NCBI GenBank assembly: GCA_026874595.1
Contig: CM049310.1
Location: 39,313,558 to 39,377,557, forward strand
Source of the DNA: Sipunculus nudus
Lineage: Eukaryota; Annelida; Sipuncula; Golfingiida; Sipunculidae
Direction of reading: 5' to 3'
Length of the DNA stretch: 64,000 nt
Shown here piece by piece: positions 49,243 through 60,839 of this stretch. A program made the translations under genes and the position numbers. Under the pieces are notes generated by a model, which saw nothing but the letters and a program-made list of their open reading frames with translations, ran no database searches and was not told the DNA's origin. Every line of letters begins with the position of its first letter. The stretch's first letter is position 1.

Positions 49243-50059
49243 ATCAATATCATCAAAATGAGTGTGATAGTGTTTTAATCAAGTATGCTTCCCAGTTATT
49301 ACGTTACCCTCATTATCATGAGGTAAACTCCGACCGTACCTTCTGATGTAACATTGTTACTAATTGAAACTTGGCTGTGTGTTGTTCATCAGGTGTGACA
49401 TGTATAAGGATTCATACATGCGGTGACTGTTGATCATAAAAATCACAATGCCAAAATTAAAGGGACATAATTAGGAGCAATATGATGCCTGTTCTTTCAC
49501 ACTATTTCAGTATTGTTTTATACAGAAGTTTCCCAACAAAACCCTCCGTGCCTTCACATGGGCTCAGTACCTCCCTTTCAGTTTGTTATGGTTCTGCGTG
49601 TGAGTAAACACGGTCTGAGTGTGACACTTTACCATAAAAGGCCGCGGGACTGGATGTCCGATTTTGTGCATGCGCGACAGATCCCAACAAGGAGTAGTCC
49701 AAACTAGTTCATACATACATCGTCATGTCCTCTATATCTTTTGTTGGATGGTATTACGGTTCATGGGCCGATTATAAATTTATTGTGAACCAGCCCAGGA
49801 GGGTCAACTGAAATGACATACTAAACACAGTGAGATCCGGTGTATTTGGTCCATGAGTCACGGCACCACGTAACAGCGGGAACATGTATTAATTTACATT
49901 TCTTAGGGTAAAATCAGTCAGGGCATCTCTTGGTTGACAGGCGCTGTGGCCTGAACATCAACATGAATGTTTATGACAACATTAATTGTTAGCCTGAAAA
50001 AAAAACGGGCAACGGATTTGGCGTTGGCGCTATGTTTATATTGGCACCAGTGACCGTTT
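46887..50059. other. No gene; two TA tracts and a poly-G tract
   Basis: CGGCAA-type short repeats lie near 47070-47140 (TCGGCAA[ACG] variants). Poly-G at 47584-47600. TA microsatellite at 48219-48262. TA microsatellite of about 75 bp at 49165-49241. CCATTCCTCAATCCTGGCTA near 48318 resembles the sequence near 36738-36762, so it is part of a dispersed element. No protein gene found. Confidence 0.45.
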
Positions 50060-52205
50060 TTTTTAGCTCAGCTGACTGAAAGTCATCTGAGCTATAGCGA
50101 TCACTCTTTGTCCGTCGTCCGTCTGTCCGTCTGTCCGTTAACCAAACACAAATAGTAACCGCAGGATTTAGAACCTTGTAACTTGGGATTCTGGGAGGTC
50201 CATGAAAAATCTCCTTGGAAACCAGAAATTAGGTCTCTGTTACCCATATCCTTCGAGCTATAGGGCCCCAAAGTACCCCCCCCCCCCCCAGAAAAGTAAA
50301 AAAAAATTCATACAAAAACTTCAATATCTCATTAACTACTTGACTGATGGTCATGATTTTTGGCATACATATTGATCATTAGATGTTCCATCACTTCCTG
50401 CAGACTGGTGGCGCCAGATGTATTTTTAGATTTTTTACGAATTTTTTTCTCTATTTTTGAGACCTTTAAATATAAGAACATCTGTTAACAAGGCACAAAT
50501 CGTAAAGACTGGACCTAAAATCTTAATTCTTGACACACTGAGAGGTCCATGAAAAATCTTCTTGGAAACCTGAAATAATGTCTCTGTTACCCATATCCTT
50601 TGAGCTGTGGGGGGCTCCCAATAACCCCCCAGAATAATGGAAAATTTGATAAAAACAAACTGCAACATCTCAATAACTACAACACTGATGGTCATGATTT
50701 TTGGCATACGTATTGATCAAGAGGTGTTCCATCAGTTATTGCAGACTGGTAGCGCCACCTGTATTTTTTCAAATTTTCACAATTTTTTTTCTCTATTTTT
50801 GAGACCTTTAAGGATGTAGTTATCTGTCAACAGGGTACAAATCGTAACGACTGGACCTAGAATCTTCATTCTTGACACACAGGGAGACCCATGATAAGTC
50901 TACATGGAATTCTGATATTAGGTCTCTGTTACCCATAACCTTTGAGCTATGGCACTCCAAAGTACAGCTCAGAATAATGGAAAATTTGATACAAAAGCTG
51001 AAGTATCTGAACAGCTAATGCAGAGATCACCATAATTGTTTGCATGGATATTGATCATGGAGTGTTTCATCAGTTTCTGCAGACTGGTGGCACCACCTGT
51101 ATTTGTTCGGGTGTTTTTTACGAAATTTTCTATATTTTTGAGACCTTTAAAGATATGAACATATCTTTACCGGGTTCCTCCGCCGCCACCACGTTCATTT
51201 CCAGAGAGCTCCTCTGAGACTAATGGACCGATTTTTTCCGAAACTTACACCAATTATCGGGTCACATGTGAACTGGTGCCTAACCAATTTGCGTTGACGT
51301 CTGACCTTTCCTCTCTATCCAGCGTCCATTAGTGCGTCTGTTTCCACTCTCATATCTCGTGAACCGTTTGACCGATCAGGAAATAAAATTTATACAAATG
51401 TAGCCCTTGCTTTATAACATACACAAAAAATGGTGGCGACACCTGTAACCATGTTTGCACAGTGTCCATCTGTTCATCTGCCTTGGGTTAAAATCACTCA
51501 TATCTCTGCAGTTAATTGACTAATTCACCTGAAATTCGGCATGTGTATACATCCAGGATAGCTTTCTTGATTTTATGAACGGTGGCGCCACCTACATTCT
51601 AGTTAACGCTGCACACATCCAAGCTCATATCTCAGGAACAATTTGACCGATTGGACCAAAATTGTGCATATGTTTAGATCTCACATAGGTCTTTATCATA
51701 CACAAAACTCGAGGGGCCACCTGCAACCATTTTTGCACAGCGTCTGTCTGTTTGTCTGCCGTGGGCTAAAATCACTCATATACATGTAGCTGTTTGACTT
51801 TTCTGCCTAAAATTTTGCATATGTATACAACTTGGACAGCTTTCTGGATTTGTTGTAGGTGGCACAACCTACATACACATTTAGGCTGTAGACATCCATG
51901 CTAATATGCAACATACCTCACTCTATTTCCCCTTGCCACCAATCAATGCCTCACTTCACCCGTTCCACTCTGATTTTGGCGGGTACACGTAGTCACTTGT
52001 CGGCTTGCCCGTATTCTAGTTTTTAAAGTTTACACATTTTTTCTCTATTTTTGAGATATATAAATACAGACTAAATCTTGGCCTGTTGGTTAATCTGTTT
52101 GACGCTTCAGTTGAATGGGTATATACTACCATTCTGATGATAAAATTTCCTTTTGCGAATCTCTTCCCAGTCAGCTGAGCGTCATGACCCATGGGTCACT
52201 TGTTA
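50060..52205 (+). repeat. Dispersed repeat family, 2.1-kb plus-strand member with ~340-bp internal repeats
   Basis: It begins TTAGCTCAGCTGACTGAAAG and ends near CAGCTGAGCGTCATGACCCA TGGGTCAC; both ends are found inverted at 10390-11545. Inside, a unit of about 340 bp is repeated about three times. Landmarks are CAGACTGGTGGCGCC near 50400, CAGACTGGTAGCGCC near 50742 and CAGACTGGTGGCACC near 51079, each followed by TTTTTCTCTATTTTTGAGACC or a variant. A second repeat type with ATTTTGCATATGTATAC and GGTGGCGCCACC fills 51330-51900. No coding capacity. Confidence 0.7.
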
Positions 52206-52599
52206 TACTCACGTACAGAATTTTAAGCCAACGGTGTCAGGGTATTATTGTGACAGGTACCATTTTATTTCGGAGAGAAGACGAAAATTTAAGTGTTCAT
52301 TTATCATTCTTTCATCTTTCATTCATTAGGTCCCTTAAACAATTTTTCTGAGTCTACTATAAAAAATAGCCTTACTCCAGGTAAGAATTAATATAAATAA
52401 AACCTCCCTTTTTACCCTTGTACATGGTTGTAATATCTAAAATAGGGCTATATTAAGGTTCATTGAGTGAAGAGTCCGGGAAGCTCGGGTCAAAATTTGA
52501 GAGCGTCACTACGGAATATAGCGCAACCCAATGGGAGGTGATCTGTAATAAATGTTGGAGGGTTTGGATAAAATTTAAAATGTTCGTATCATTACATGA
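52206..52599. other. No gene recognised upstream of the gene C duplication block
   Basis: Short overlapping open frames on both strands (52453-52705) run into the duplicated block and have no domain. Confidence 0.4.
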
Positions 52600-53011
52600 T
52601 AAGATATCGCCAGGTAGTTGGCGATGGTCAGTGTCTGCTTCAAAAGCCAACTTTGATCTTCTCGGTCTCAGTCAGAATTTCCTGTTGGACGCTTCGTCCC
52701 CATAACCGAGTGTCCCAATAGAAATTTCGAGCGTCACAAATGCTTACACTGTACTTGCATTCTTGAAAGCTGTGATTGTTTGTTCTTTCACCATCCTTGT
52801 TCTTTGTTGCTAAGCGATAATTGCACCTGTAATGGTTCCTACTATATTTGAAAGTATAGGAAATAGAGAGCGTATATAGCTAATTATAATATAGAATTTG
52901 ATCAAAACCAGGCTCTATAAACTCCACTGAATTCCCTCCCGCATGTGCATAATGTGTGTACATATCATGATGTGTTTTACTATTTCAACGTGTTTTCCTC
53001 TCTTCTTTCAG
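52600..53011 (+). promoter_or_regulatory. Upstream block of gene C, duplicated from or with gene A
   Basis: Matches 793-1233 in order. A TATAAA at 52917-52922 sits in the shared CCAGGCTCTATAAACT. The pyrimidine tract and CTTTCAG at 53004-53011 precede the signal exon exactly as in gene A. No poly-C tract is present here. Confidence 0.5.
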
Positions 53012-53296
53012 AAACTTGAAGTCATGGAATCTGAAGATATTTTGTTGAGACGACGTGATATATTTATTTTGTTTGCAAGTATCTGTTGTAAGTTTATAGT
53101 TCCTAATGTGATCAATGCACGTTTTTTTCTGTGTGTGTGTGTGTGTGTGTGCAGTACATACATGTGTGTGTGTTTGTGTAAAAGAGAGAGAGAAAATTGC
53201 ATCAAGATTGTTTGTAGAACGACTTTTAGATGGAACAATATCGTTTAGAATAGGAAATGGGAACGTGGAATAGGGTTGCAAATAAAAAGTGATATA

Positions 53297-54224
53297 CAGA
53301 AGAACGCCTGCTAACGGCCACGCCTCAATAACGGCCAATACGTCTATAACGGTCAGATTTTCCGGTCCCGAATTTTCGACCGTTTTATTTCATAATCATT
53401 TTGTTGTCAATTACGGTCACTCATCTATTGCGTATTACGGCCAGGTCGCTCGGTCCCGCAGGCCGGGAAACGCCTCAATTACGGTCAGGTGCAGTGACTG
53501 CCTGACATAGGCTCAACTAATCGAGTGGCCACTTCTGACCTAAATATCATTACACAAGTGTCCGCTCTCACATATTCCTGTCTGTGCCTAAATAAAGGTA
53601 ACCACTCGACCGTGGCTGCATGAGTTGTTTGACACGTAGCCAGCGTCGTACCTCCCAACTCAGCCTCTTTAGTGTGCACAATGGTATAAGGCATGTGTCC
53701 CCACCTGCGTGTACGTTTGGCAATCAGTCGTGCGAGCCGGATCTTAATCAGGGTATTGGTCAATTAATTAACGAATGACAACCAGCGGGTCCCGATAAAT
53801 ACGTCATCAGAAAAACGCCAGGCGGTGGATCTTTAAACTCTCTTCATTGTCCTTGTGAACACGTACATCAAACGAAAACAGTGCGGCAAACATTGCACAA
53901 TTTACCCATACATGAATAATTATGAATGCAAAATAAACATTGTAACATGTATAAAATGTTACGCATACTCTGTCTAAATCACTTTGACCATTATGGCTAC
54001 CAATAAAAGACAATAAGTAAATATTTTATTCTTTTTATTGATAACAGTAATTATACAAATACTCTGTATATACGTTTATTTTGTTGATTGTATAAAGATT
54101 TGAACTTGGTTTCGTGTTACATTTTAAACCCCCTCTCCTGGTCAAGTCCTGTATCACGGCCACTCCTGTATTAAGGCCAAATTCATCAAGTCCCGATGGT
54201 GACCGTAATACAGGCGTTCTACTG
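53297..54224. mobile_element. 928-bp pogo/Tigger-like non-autonomous transposon in gene C
   Basis: The left end CAGAAGAACGCCTGCTAACG and the reverse-complemented right end CAGTAGAACGCCTGTATTAC are inverted repeats of about 28 bp, flanked by TA (53295-53296 and 54225-54226). CAGTAGAAC-type termini with TA duplication point to the Tc1/mariner-pogo group. Subterminal AACGGCCA/TTACGGTCA repeats occur at both ends. Open frames of 92 and 68 codons on the minus strand show no DDE transposase motifs. It sits about 210 bp after the gene C signal exon. Confidence 0.8.
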
Positions 54225-54659
54225 TATATATATATATATATATCATGCATGACCCACTGATACCTAAAATGTTGTAACACAGCCTATAGTTTCAGTAGCC
54301 CCTCCTAAGGCTGGGTATCTTGTGGGATAGGGTTGGCAAGCCAGAGGCCAGACTATTGAAGAGGGTGATGCGGAAAATTCATGTGCTCTTTAATGTATGA
54401 CATAGGGAACCTTGCTAGAGTTAGCATTTTCTTGACTGCATGGGTAAATAGTCAAGACCCCCAGTTCCTGTAGTTCAGGTTTTTCAGGCCTTCTTCAGAT
54501 AGAACCTGGACCCCAGTTATAATTATTATATTGTGTCATAAACTTACACGACGGTGACACTTTCAGTTTCATTACTGATGTATTATTGTTGTATTTGCTG
54601 TATCATTTTTAAATTCGTTAGCTATTATATATTCATTTTATTGCAGTTTTCATTCAGAT

Positions 54660-54880
54660 TTTCTGGCAGAGCCAATGGCAGAAAGATATTTTTTCTGGCG
54701 ACCTGGCAGCTGCCAGGGGACAGAGTTTTGGCAGCCTAGCAGTTGCCGGGATTGAGAATTTTGCCGGCCTGGGAGTTGAATGGCCGCCGAATTTTGACGC
54801 CCTGGGATTTGCCGGGGTGCAGAATTTCGCCGCCCGGGGAGTAGGATGTTCTGCCGTTGCAGCTGCCGCACAAAATCAAT
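54660..54880. repeat. Degenerate ~30-bp repeat abutting the gene C transmembrane exon
   Basis: Six or so imperfect units around GCCAGGGAACAGAATTTTG (forms such as TTGCCGGGATTGAGAATTTT and CCTGGGATTTGCCGG) of about 27-33 bp. The minus-strand open frame reads as LPGRQNS repeats and is considered a shadow. This repeat replaces sequence expected upstream of the exon by comparison with gene A. Confidence 0.6.
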
Positions 54881-55388
54881 TGCCGTAATGGCAGAGGGAG
54901 AAACTTGCCAACCGTGTCGTTGATGCAAATGGTCAGCCAACATCCCCAGGAATCGTGGTCCTCATTATCCGCGGATTATACATACTGGCAATCGTCCCAT
55001 TTCTTCCTTTTCTTCATGTCTGGAGGTAGGAATTTTATAAAGTTCACTAGGCTGTGTCGATCTTTATATAATTTCAATTATTACTCAAATCTTATAGCTT
55101 GTATATAATTTGCAGGCCCCCTATTAGACCATTGGAAGAACCATATCCCGAACCAATGCCTATGCAAGAAATTGACGGACCAACCGACATAGACGTTAAT
55201 ATGGATATATCAGATGTTGGCCAATCAATGAGCGACCAAGCAAGCTATGACCAATCAGCAGTCGCTTCTAGTCAACCCACTGAACACATGCCTTCCTCGG
55301 AGGATTATGAATCTACTCAAAGTGACAGTATTATACAGGTATAAGGGTCCTGTTTTGATGTTATACCTACTTACGACGAGAGATATAT

Positions 55389-55394
55389 AATAAA
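55389..55394 (+). terminator. Polyadenylation signal candidate for gene C
   Basis: AATAAA, 45 bp after the gene C tail stop codon. Confidence 0.45.
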
Positions 55395-57529
55395 TTTTCA
55401 CATTTTTTTTGTAGAAAAGCGTAATTGACAGGCAGTGACAGAACTGCATGTCCTATCTATAAGTACCACTTTATATATACATATAATTAATGTATAAATA
55501 ACATAAAGTAGTATTTCTTCGGATTGATGCAGTCCATGAAGTATACGGACCAGTGGAGCGGGGTGCCCCACGCAGCTATGAGCCTGGCTTTCGGGAATCC
55601 TATAGCAGGTACTTTCTGTAAAATTATAAACACGTTGGGCTGAATGCTGATGATCGGACTTCAATTAGTCCGTGTTTAAAACGCGGATTTAGTCCAACAA
55701 ATTTAGACCTGCTCAGGGGGTAGTTTAAGGGTGGACTAAATTCAGAGTAGACAAGAAGTCAGTCAAAATGTCGCTATTAGAAGAACACAATAGCAATAAT
55801 AAGATGCTTTTAATTATCAAAAGCATGGCTGAAGATATACAAATGGTGAAAATAAAATTACTCGCATCTTGCCTATTAGGTTTTACCACATGGAAAATAG
55901 GGTTTTTTTTTTTTTTGGGGGGGGGGGGGGGGTGTTAAGAGACTATAATATATTTATCATTGATAAAAGCACTATCATTATCAAAGTATATGTTTTGCCA
56001 ACTTCTTTTGTTCATTTCAAAATGGAAAATATTTAAAAAATAGGTGTTCTGGTCATGAGGAAAGTTGACTGAATGATACAATAATAAATTTAAACAAGGA
56101 AATGCTGCTCTTTCACATAGAGATAAAATGATAATTGCTATTAATAAGCAGTAGTCTATAATAATGGTAATACATAATGGACAGATAAACAGTGACAAAC
56201 AATATAAAAAATAGTTATCACTGCACAAAATATTAAAATTAAAAATGACAGAGTGGGGAGATTTTGCAACACTGAACTTGCCAAGAGTAACATAATGTGA
56301 TTTACAGATAATATCACATTAGGTCAACAGACCTGATTTTTCGGATAGAAATTTTCACTTATCTGATCTAAAAATGTCACACGGTGTATATGTTATGATA
56401 CAATACACCAACATGTTATTCAAGGTTTGTATTATGCCTACGCTTGGGAGGTTTGCAGGTTACTTACAGACAGATGTCAGTATCGGTATTTTTCTTGTGT
56501 ATATATAAGTACTACTGCAGCAGGTGAACTAGAAAAGTAGGTCTCATCTAGGGGTCTGAGGTGTAGGGTCCTTAGGATGCGGAGTATATTTATATTAACA
56601 AAGCTTTCAGGAACGCGGGGGTAAGCGTCGCAGACGATGGGAATCTCTTACGGACGCTCGGTTCTAAGGGTGCAAGCATCCGATGGTACGCGCGAATTTA
56701 TGGCTTTAGCAACCTTGTAGCTGTCACTGGCCATTACCGGCTGCCTCAAACAAACCCGTCAGCTGTGTAAACATCGCACTGATAACTTAGGCTTATATTT
56801 CGCTATAAGCAAACATTCATATAATGACACGTTTTCTAATCATATAATATAATTGCATAAAATACGGAAAAGATTAAATTTCGCATAACTTTTCAAAATA
56901 TCATCTCCCCTTGGGACACTCTAAACTCAGATGGAACTCTCCAAAATTTTTAAATGAGGTTCCCGGACTCTTCAAATTTTCTTTCTATTGAAAGCCCTGT
57001 TTATATGTATATAAGGCGAAAAGAAATATTTACGAAGGAAAGCTCGGCTAAAAGGAAGCCACGTTTTCAAGGGAGCTCATTTCTTGTTAATATAATGATT
57101 TCGGTTCATTTATCCTATGTACATCAATATATGATTGGCAAATTTCTGGGAAGGGATGGCGGATAGGAGGAAAAACATACTATTGCCTCCCGCAGGAAGA
57201 AAAAAATATACTATTGCTCCCGCAAACTTTCAGGTATTTGGGTTGGTGTTGGGGGTATTGGCATTCGCCCCTTCTCCCCTCTCTGAGTTCCCACGCCTAT
57301 GTTTATCATAAAATACGTCGAACTCCGCCAGCATACGTTCACGCTCTTTCGACAGCACCGAAAGATACAACATAAGGTAAAAGCACCACCACACAGACAG
57401 ACTGGTCAATTGACTTGCCAGATAGTGGATAGCGCGCCAGACAAATGAAAAGGTCACATTATTAACTGTTGTGGAATATATGCACAATGCGAAATTTAAT
57501 TTATATACTGGCGTTAACTTTACTTAACT
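55395..57529. other. No gene recognised
   Basis: AT-rich with a T/G homopolymer tract (TTTT then a run of G) at about 55903-55933. Short overlapping open frames only. No element ends identified. Confidence 0.4.
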
Positions 57530-58130
57530 AATTGCAACATATCATTTTTGGCCATATATCCAAAACTATAAACCTAAATTACATAAACTAAAGCTTATTT
57601 TCCTACCCTGAGTCTTCTCCATAACTTGGTCAAGTCATCTTGTCTCAACCTTGTGTCACTTTGTCAGTATGTCTGTCTGATTGTCAGTTCTCCATTTAGC
57701 CTGCTTGCTTGTTCTTGCGTCTTATATATATATAGCATTCCACAGGCCACAGTTTTTCAGGAATCCTTTTGAAATTGTTACATCTTATGTCATACACCTA
57801 ATATCTCGAAGGTGATTTTTCGTTTTCGGGATATGGCCACTAGGGGCGCTGCACTCAAAACACTACAACATATCATTTTGGGCCATATCTCAAAACTGTA
57901 AACCTTAATTACTTAAACTATAGCTTATTTTCTTCCTGTGGGTCTTCTTCATATTTGAGTCAGTTTTGTGTCACTTTGTCACTGTCTGTCACTTCGAAAC
58001 ACTTTTCCTCGTAACTTTGTCAATTCTGGTCATATTTTCACAAACTTTGGCATTGCCCAGCAGCCCACTTCTGGTCACTTCAGCCCTGCCTGGGTTAACT
58101 TATAAGTAATGCAACACTGGTTGAGCACCC
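57530..58130. repeat. Tandem duplication of about 330 bp
   Basis: AACATATCATTTTTGGCCAT...AAACTATAAACCTAAATTAC near 57536-57596 recurs as AACATATCATTTTGGGCCAT near 57867-57925. Both are followed by AGCTTATTTTC, then a TGTCACTTTGTCA segment. The second copy is shorter and diverged. Confidence 0.7.
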
Positions 58131-58149
58131 CTGTTGTCACAGGTGTAGA

Positions 58150-58665
58150 GTAATTATCATATCACCCATATTTCGAATTGTGAATCAACTTATATATCCA
58201 GATATATATGTTATATGTAATATTACAAACTTATAAAATTTAAATACTTGAAAAAGATTTTATATAATAAGAAAAAAAATTGGGATTTGATGCAAAGATT
58301 TTTTCATTATTTCGCTGCCTCTGCAGGTTGGGAAAATGATCTGTTTGTTTGTTTGTCTCTCTGTCTATTTTTAAATATTTAATAATCATAAATCATTTTC
58401 CCCCCTTTAAGCAATGAAGAATTAAATTTCATATCCTGTATGTATATGCGGAGGTTTCGTAACTCCCACAATCCCAGATTTGTGAATCAACTTATATATT
58501 CAGATATATATGTTATTTTGCAAATTTATAAAACTTAAAAACTTAAAAATGATTTGATATAACAAAAATATGAGGATCTAATGCAAAGATTTGTTGCATT
58601 ATTTTTCTGCCTCAGCAGAGGTGTTGTAACTCCCACCATTGCATCAATAACTGGTTTCAGGCCAC
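58150..58665. repeat. Second local duplication, about 320 bp apart
   Basis: TGTGAATCAACTTATATAT[CT]CAGATATATATGTTAT occurs near 58179 and 58482, each followed by AAAGATTTGATATAA-type sequence, GATGCAAAGATTT or CTAATGCAAAGATTT and CTGCCTCWGCAG. Non-coding. Confidence 0.7.
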
Positions 58666-58698
58666 AAGTTTCGTATATTACACCGTGCAGATGGAATG

Positions 58699-58893
<195 letters not shown>

Positions 58894-59449
58894 AAATGGC
58901 TTCTTTTAACTTGCTTCTCAAATTTAGTTTATGCTTATTTAAAAATTGACATTTTTTATAGCATTTTATTTCATTTAATTAATTAAATGTGTATTATTAT
59001 GCTTCAGATCATGGCCATTATTCTAAAATTTACAGGGTTTCGTATGTTCCCTGTGGATATACTTACATTTATTATTACAGTCACTCAGTTGAAATACTGA
59101 AACTTTTATAAATACAAGGTATGTGATCATGAAAGCTGCTACATCTTTTATGTAGTCACGTGCACAGTCAACACTACCACTATTATCTTTTATACAAATA
59201 TTCTCAGAATCATTTACAGCTGAACGCCGTGACCTAGAGGTCCTTTGTTTTTTATGATGTCTGGAGACTGTCAAGGATTTTTATTCGCTGACACAACAAC
59301 CACGTGGAGAAATCGTACATAATATGGAGGTTAAGTGTTATGCATTTCATAAAGTTTGAGATTATATGTTTTAATGAGGAAATTGGTAGGAAAATTGAGA
59401 AGATTATTTACTTGAGTGACTGAAATAACATTTTGTTATCTGTTTTAAG

Positions 59450-60835
59450 GGGTTTTAATTTTTTTATTTTTAGCTTAGGACTCATTTTTGTTACAGATGT
59501 ACCAGTTAGTCTGAAGGCATTTGTCTTTATATGTTTAATAAAATGTTGTTTTGTTTAGCAAATCAATCCTTGAAGACTTTGAGTGAAGATTATGTCAATA
59601 ATAATTTCGTTGGTCAAATTTATGATTGTTGGTGTTTTTTTTATTAGACATTTGTCTGCTATCTTAGTTCTGGTTTTATCTGCAACAAGAGTACCTCCCT
59701 ATATCTGAGTCATGTTTACGCGTCATTGTCTTTGTTGCAAAATTAAATGTTTGTGGAAATTGTGGCAGGACTTCATTGCAGTATTATAGTAAAGTTTTAT
59801 TATATTTTGTCTGAAAATGTCATTTATTTTTAGAATTGTAATGAGTTATAAAATGGTTCGGTGTGGACTTTGTATTTGCTATCTGTGATAATTATTATGT
59901 TTTTTTTTTTAAGTTTTTCTAGTCTATTTATATTAAAGCCCCATACAAAAATTCCATAATTTAAGTGTGATAGAATAAGTGTATAATATACAATTTTTAG
60001 TATATGAACAGATAGATAATGTTATAATTTATTCAGAATTCCAAATTATTTCGATATTTTGGTTTGAAACTTTGTGTGAGTGCATTTGCCATTTCATATA
60101 TTCGTTCAGTGTTATACCTAGAAAGTGTGAAATCTGAGACTTTATCTTTGGGTATATCAGTTATTTTTGGTTCATGGGTTCTGTCTAGTATGTTCTTCTC
60201 TTGAGTGTGAAACATTGTCATCTTTAGATAATAAAATTAAAGAAGTTACTGCAATGTTGTATGTCGTTCATGAATATTTGGTATAGATAGACCTAAAACT
60301 GATCCCTGAGATACTCCATTGGTTATAAAGTATTTTCTGGTTTTGTGTCCTTTAAAATCAACATATTGTAATCTTTTGATAGAAAATTTTTTTAGCCAAA
60401 GTAGTATTTTTTTCCCTTTAATTCCATACGATTCTAGTTTTTGAAAAAGTATTTTTTTCTGAATCCATATTTGTTATTATATAGAAAATTATATGTGTGA
60501 AGGTATTCATATTATTGACTGTTTATTACTTTTTTTTTTCCAATATTTTTGTGACGCTTGGTAGAATTAAGGGAGATTGGCCTATAATACTCAGGTAAAT
60601 GAATGTTTTCTTTCGTAAATCAGGATTATTTTTGCTATATTTTACTTTATCTGGAAAGATTCCTGTGGTAATTGATCTATATATGAATAAAGATTTCGTT
60701 GCTGGCTTGAATATTTGTTAATATTTAATTTTTTCACAAAAAGGTTCAATATACCTCTCGTCCAGAAACAAGTAGTGGAAAGAATGGGTTGTAAAATTAT
60801 GTTCGATGATTGAAAGGAAAGACGATTGATCATTA
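59450..60835 (-). pseudogene. Decayed LINE reverse-transcriptase fragments, minus strand
   Basis: Reading on the minus strand, in order: SITTGIFPDKVKYSK near 60690-60640; YYRPISL near 60580, a worn RPISL motif; KKFSIKRLQYVDFKGHKTRK then GVSQGSVLGLS near 60400-60270, the RT GxxQGSxLG motif; MTMFHTQEK... at 60221-60033; and ILSHLNYGIFVWGFNINRL near 59990-59920, the typical SH[LI]NYG...WG motif. The catalytic FADD box region is missing or deleted. Frames are broken throughout. Likely CR1/L2/jockey-related, different from the LINE at 5-7 kb. Confidence 0.72.
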
Positions 60836-60839
60836 ATCA

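Larger units (their letters stand above)
53024..55344 (+). pseudogene. Gene C: headless paralogue of gene A (signal, TM and tail exons only)
   Basis: Recognised exons: signal 53024-53087 (21 codons plus 1 nt; donor GTAAGT), transmembrane about 54895-55025 and tail 55116-55344. The tail reads IRPLEEPY then an acidic Gln- and Ser-rich stretch ending SIIQV, 76 codons, strongly similar to gene A. The transmembrane helix contains an Arg (LIIRGLYILAI) where gene A has Ser. No ectodomain exon was found between 53088 and 54895; that interval holds a pogo-like transposon and a short repeat. Candidate acceptors near 54894-54900 give phase 0 or 2, not the phase 1 needed. So a normal protein is not assembled from this window. 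It may be a pseudogene, an alternative short product, or a gene with an exon lost in assembly. The open tail argues for recent loss or continued use. AATAAA lies at 55389. Confidence 0.6.

Noticed and set aside
54650-54943. Minus-strand 97-codon frame with LPGRQNS repeats
   Set aside because: It reads a 30-bp degenerate repeat and runs antisense into the gene C transmembrane exon, which is supported by homology to A.
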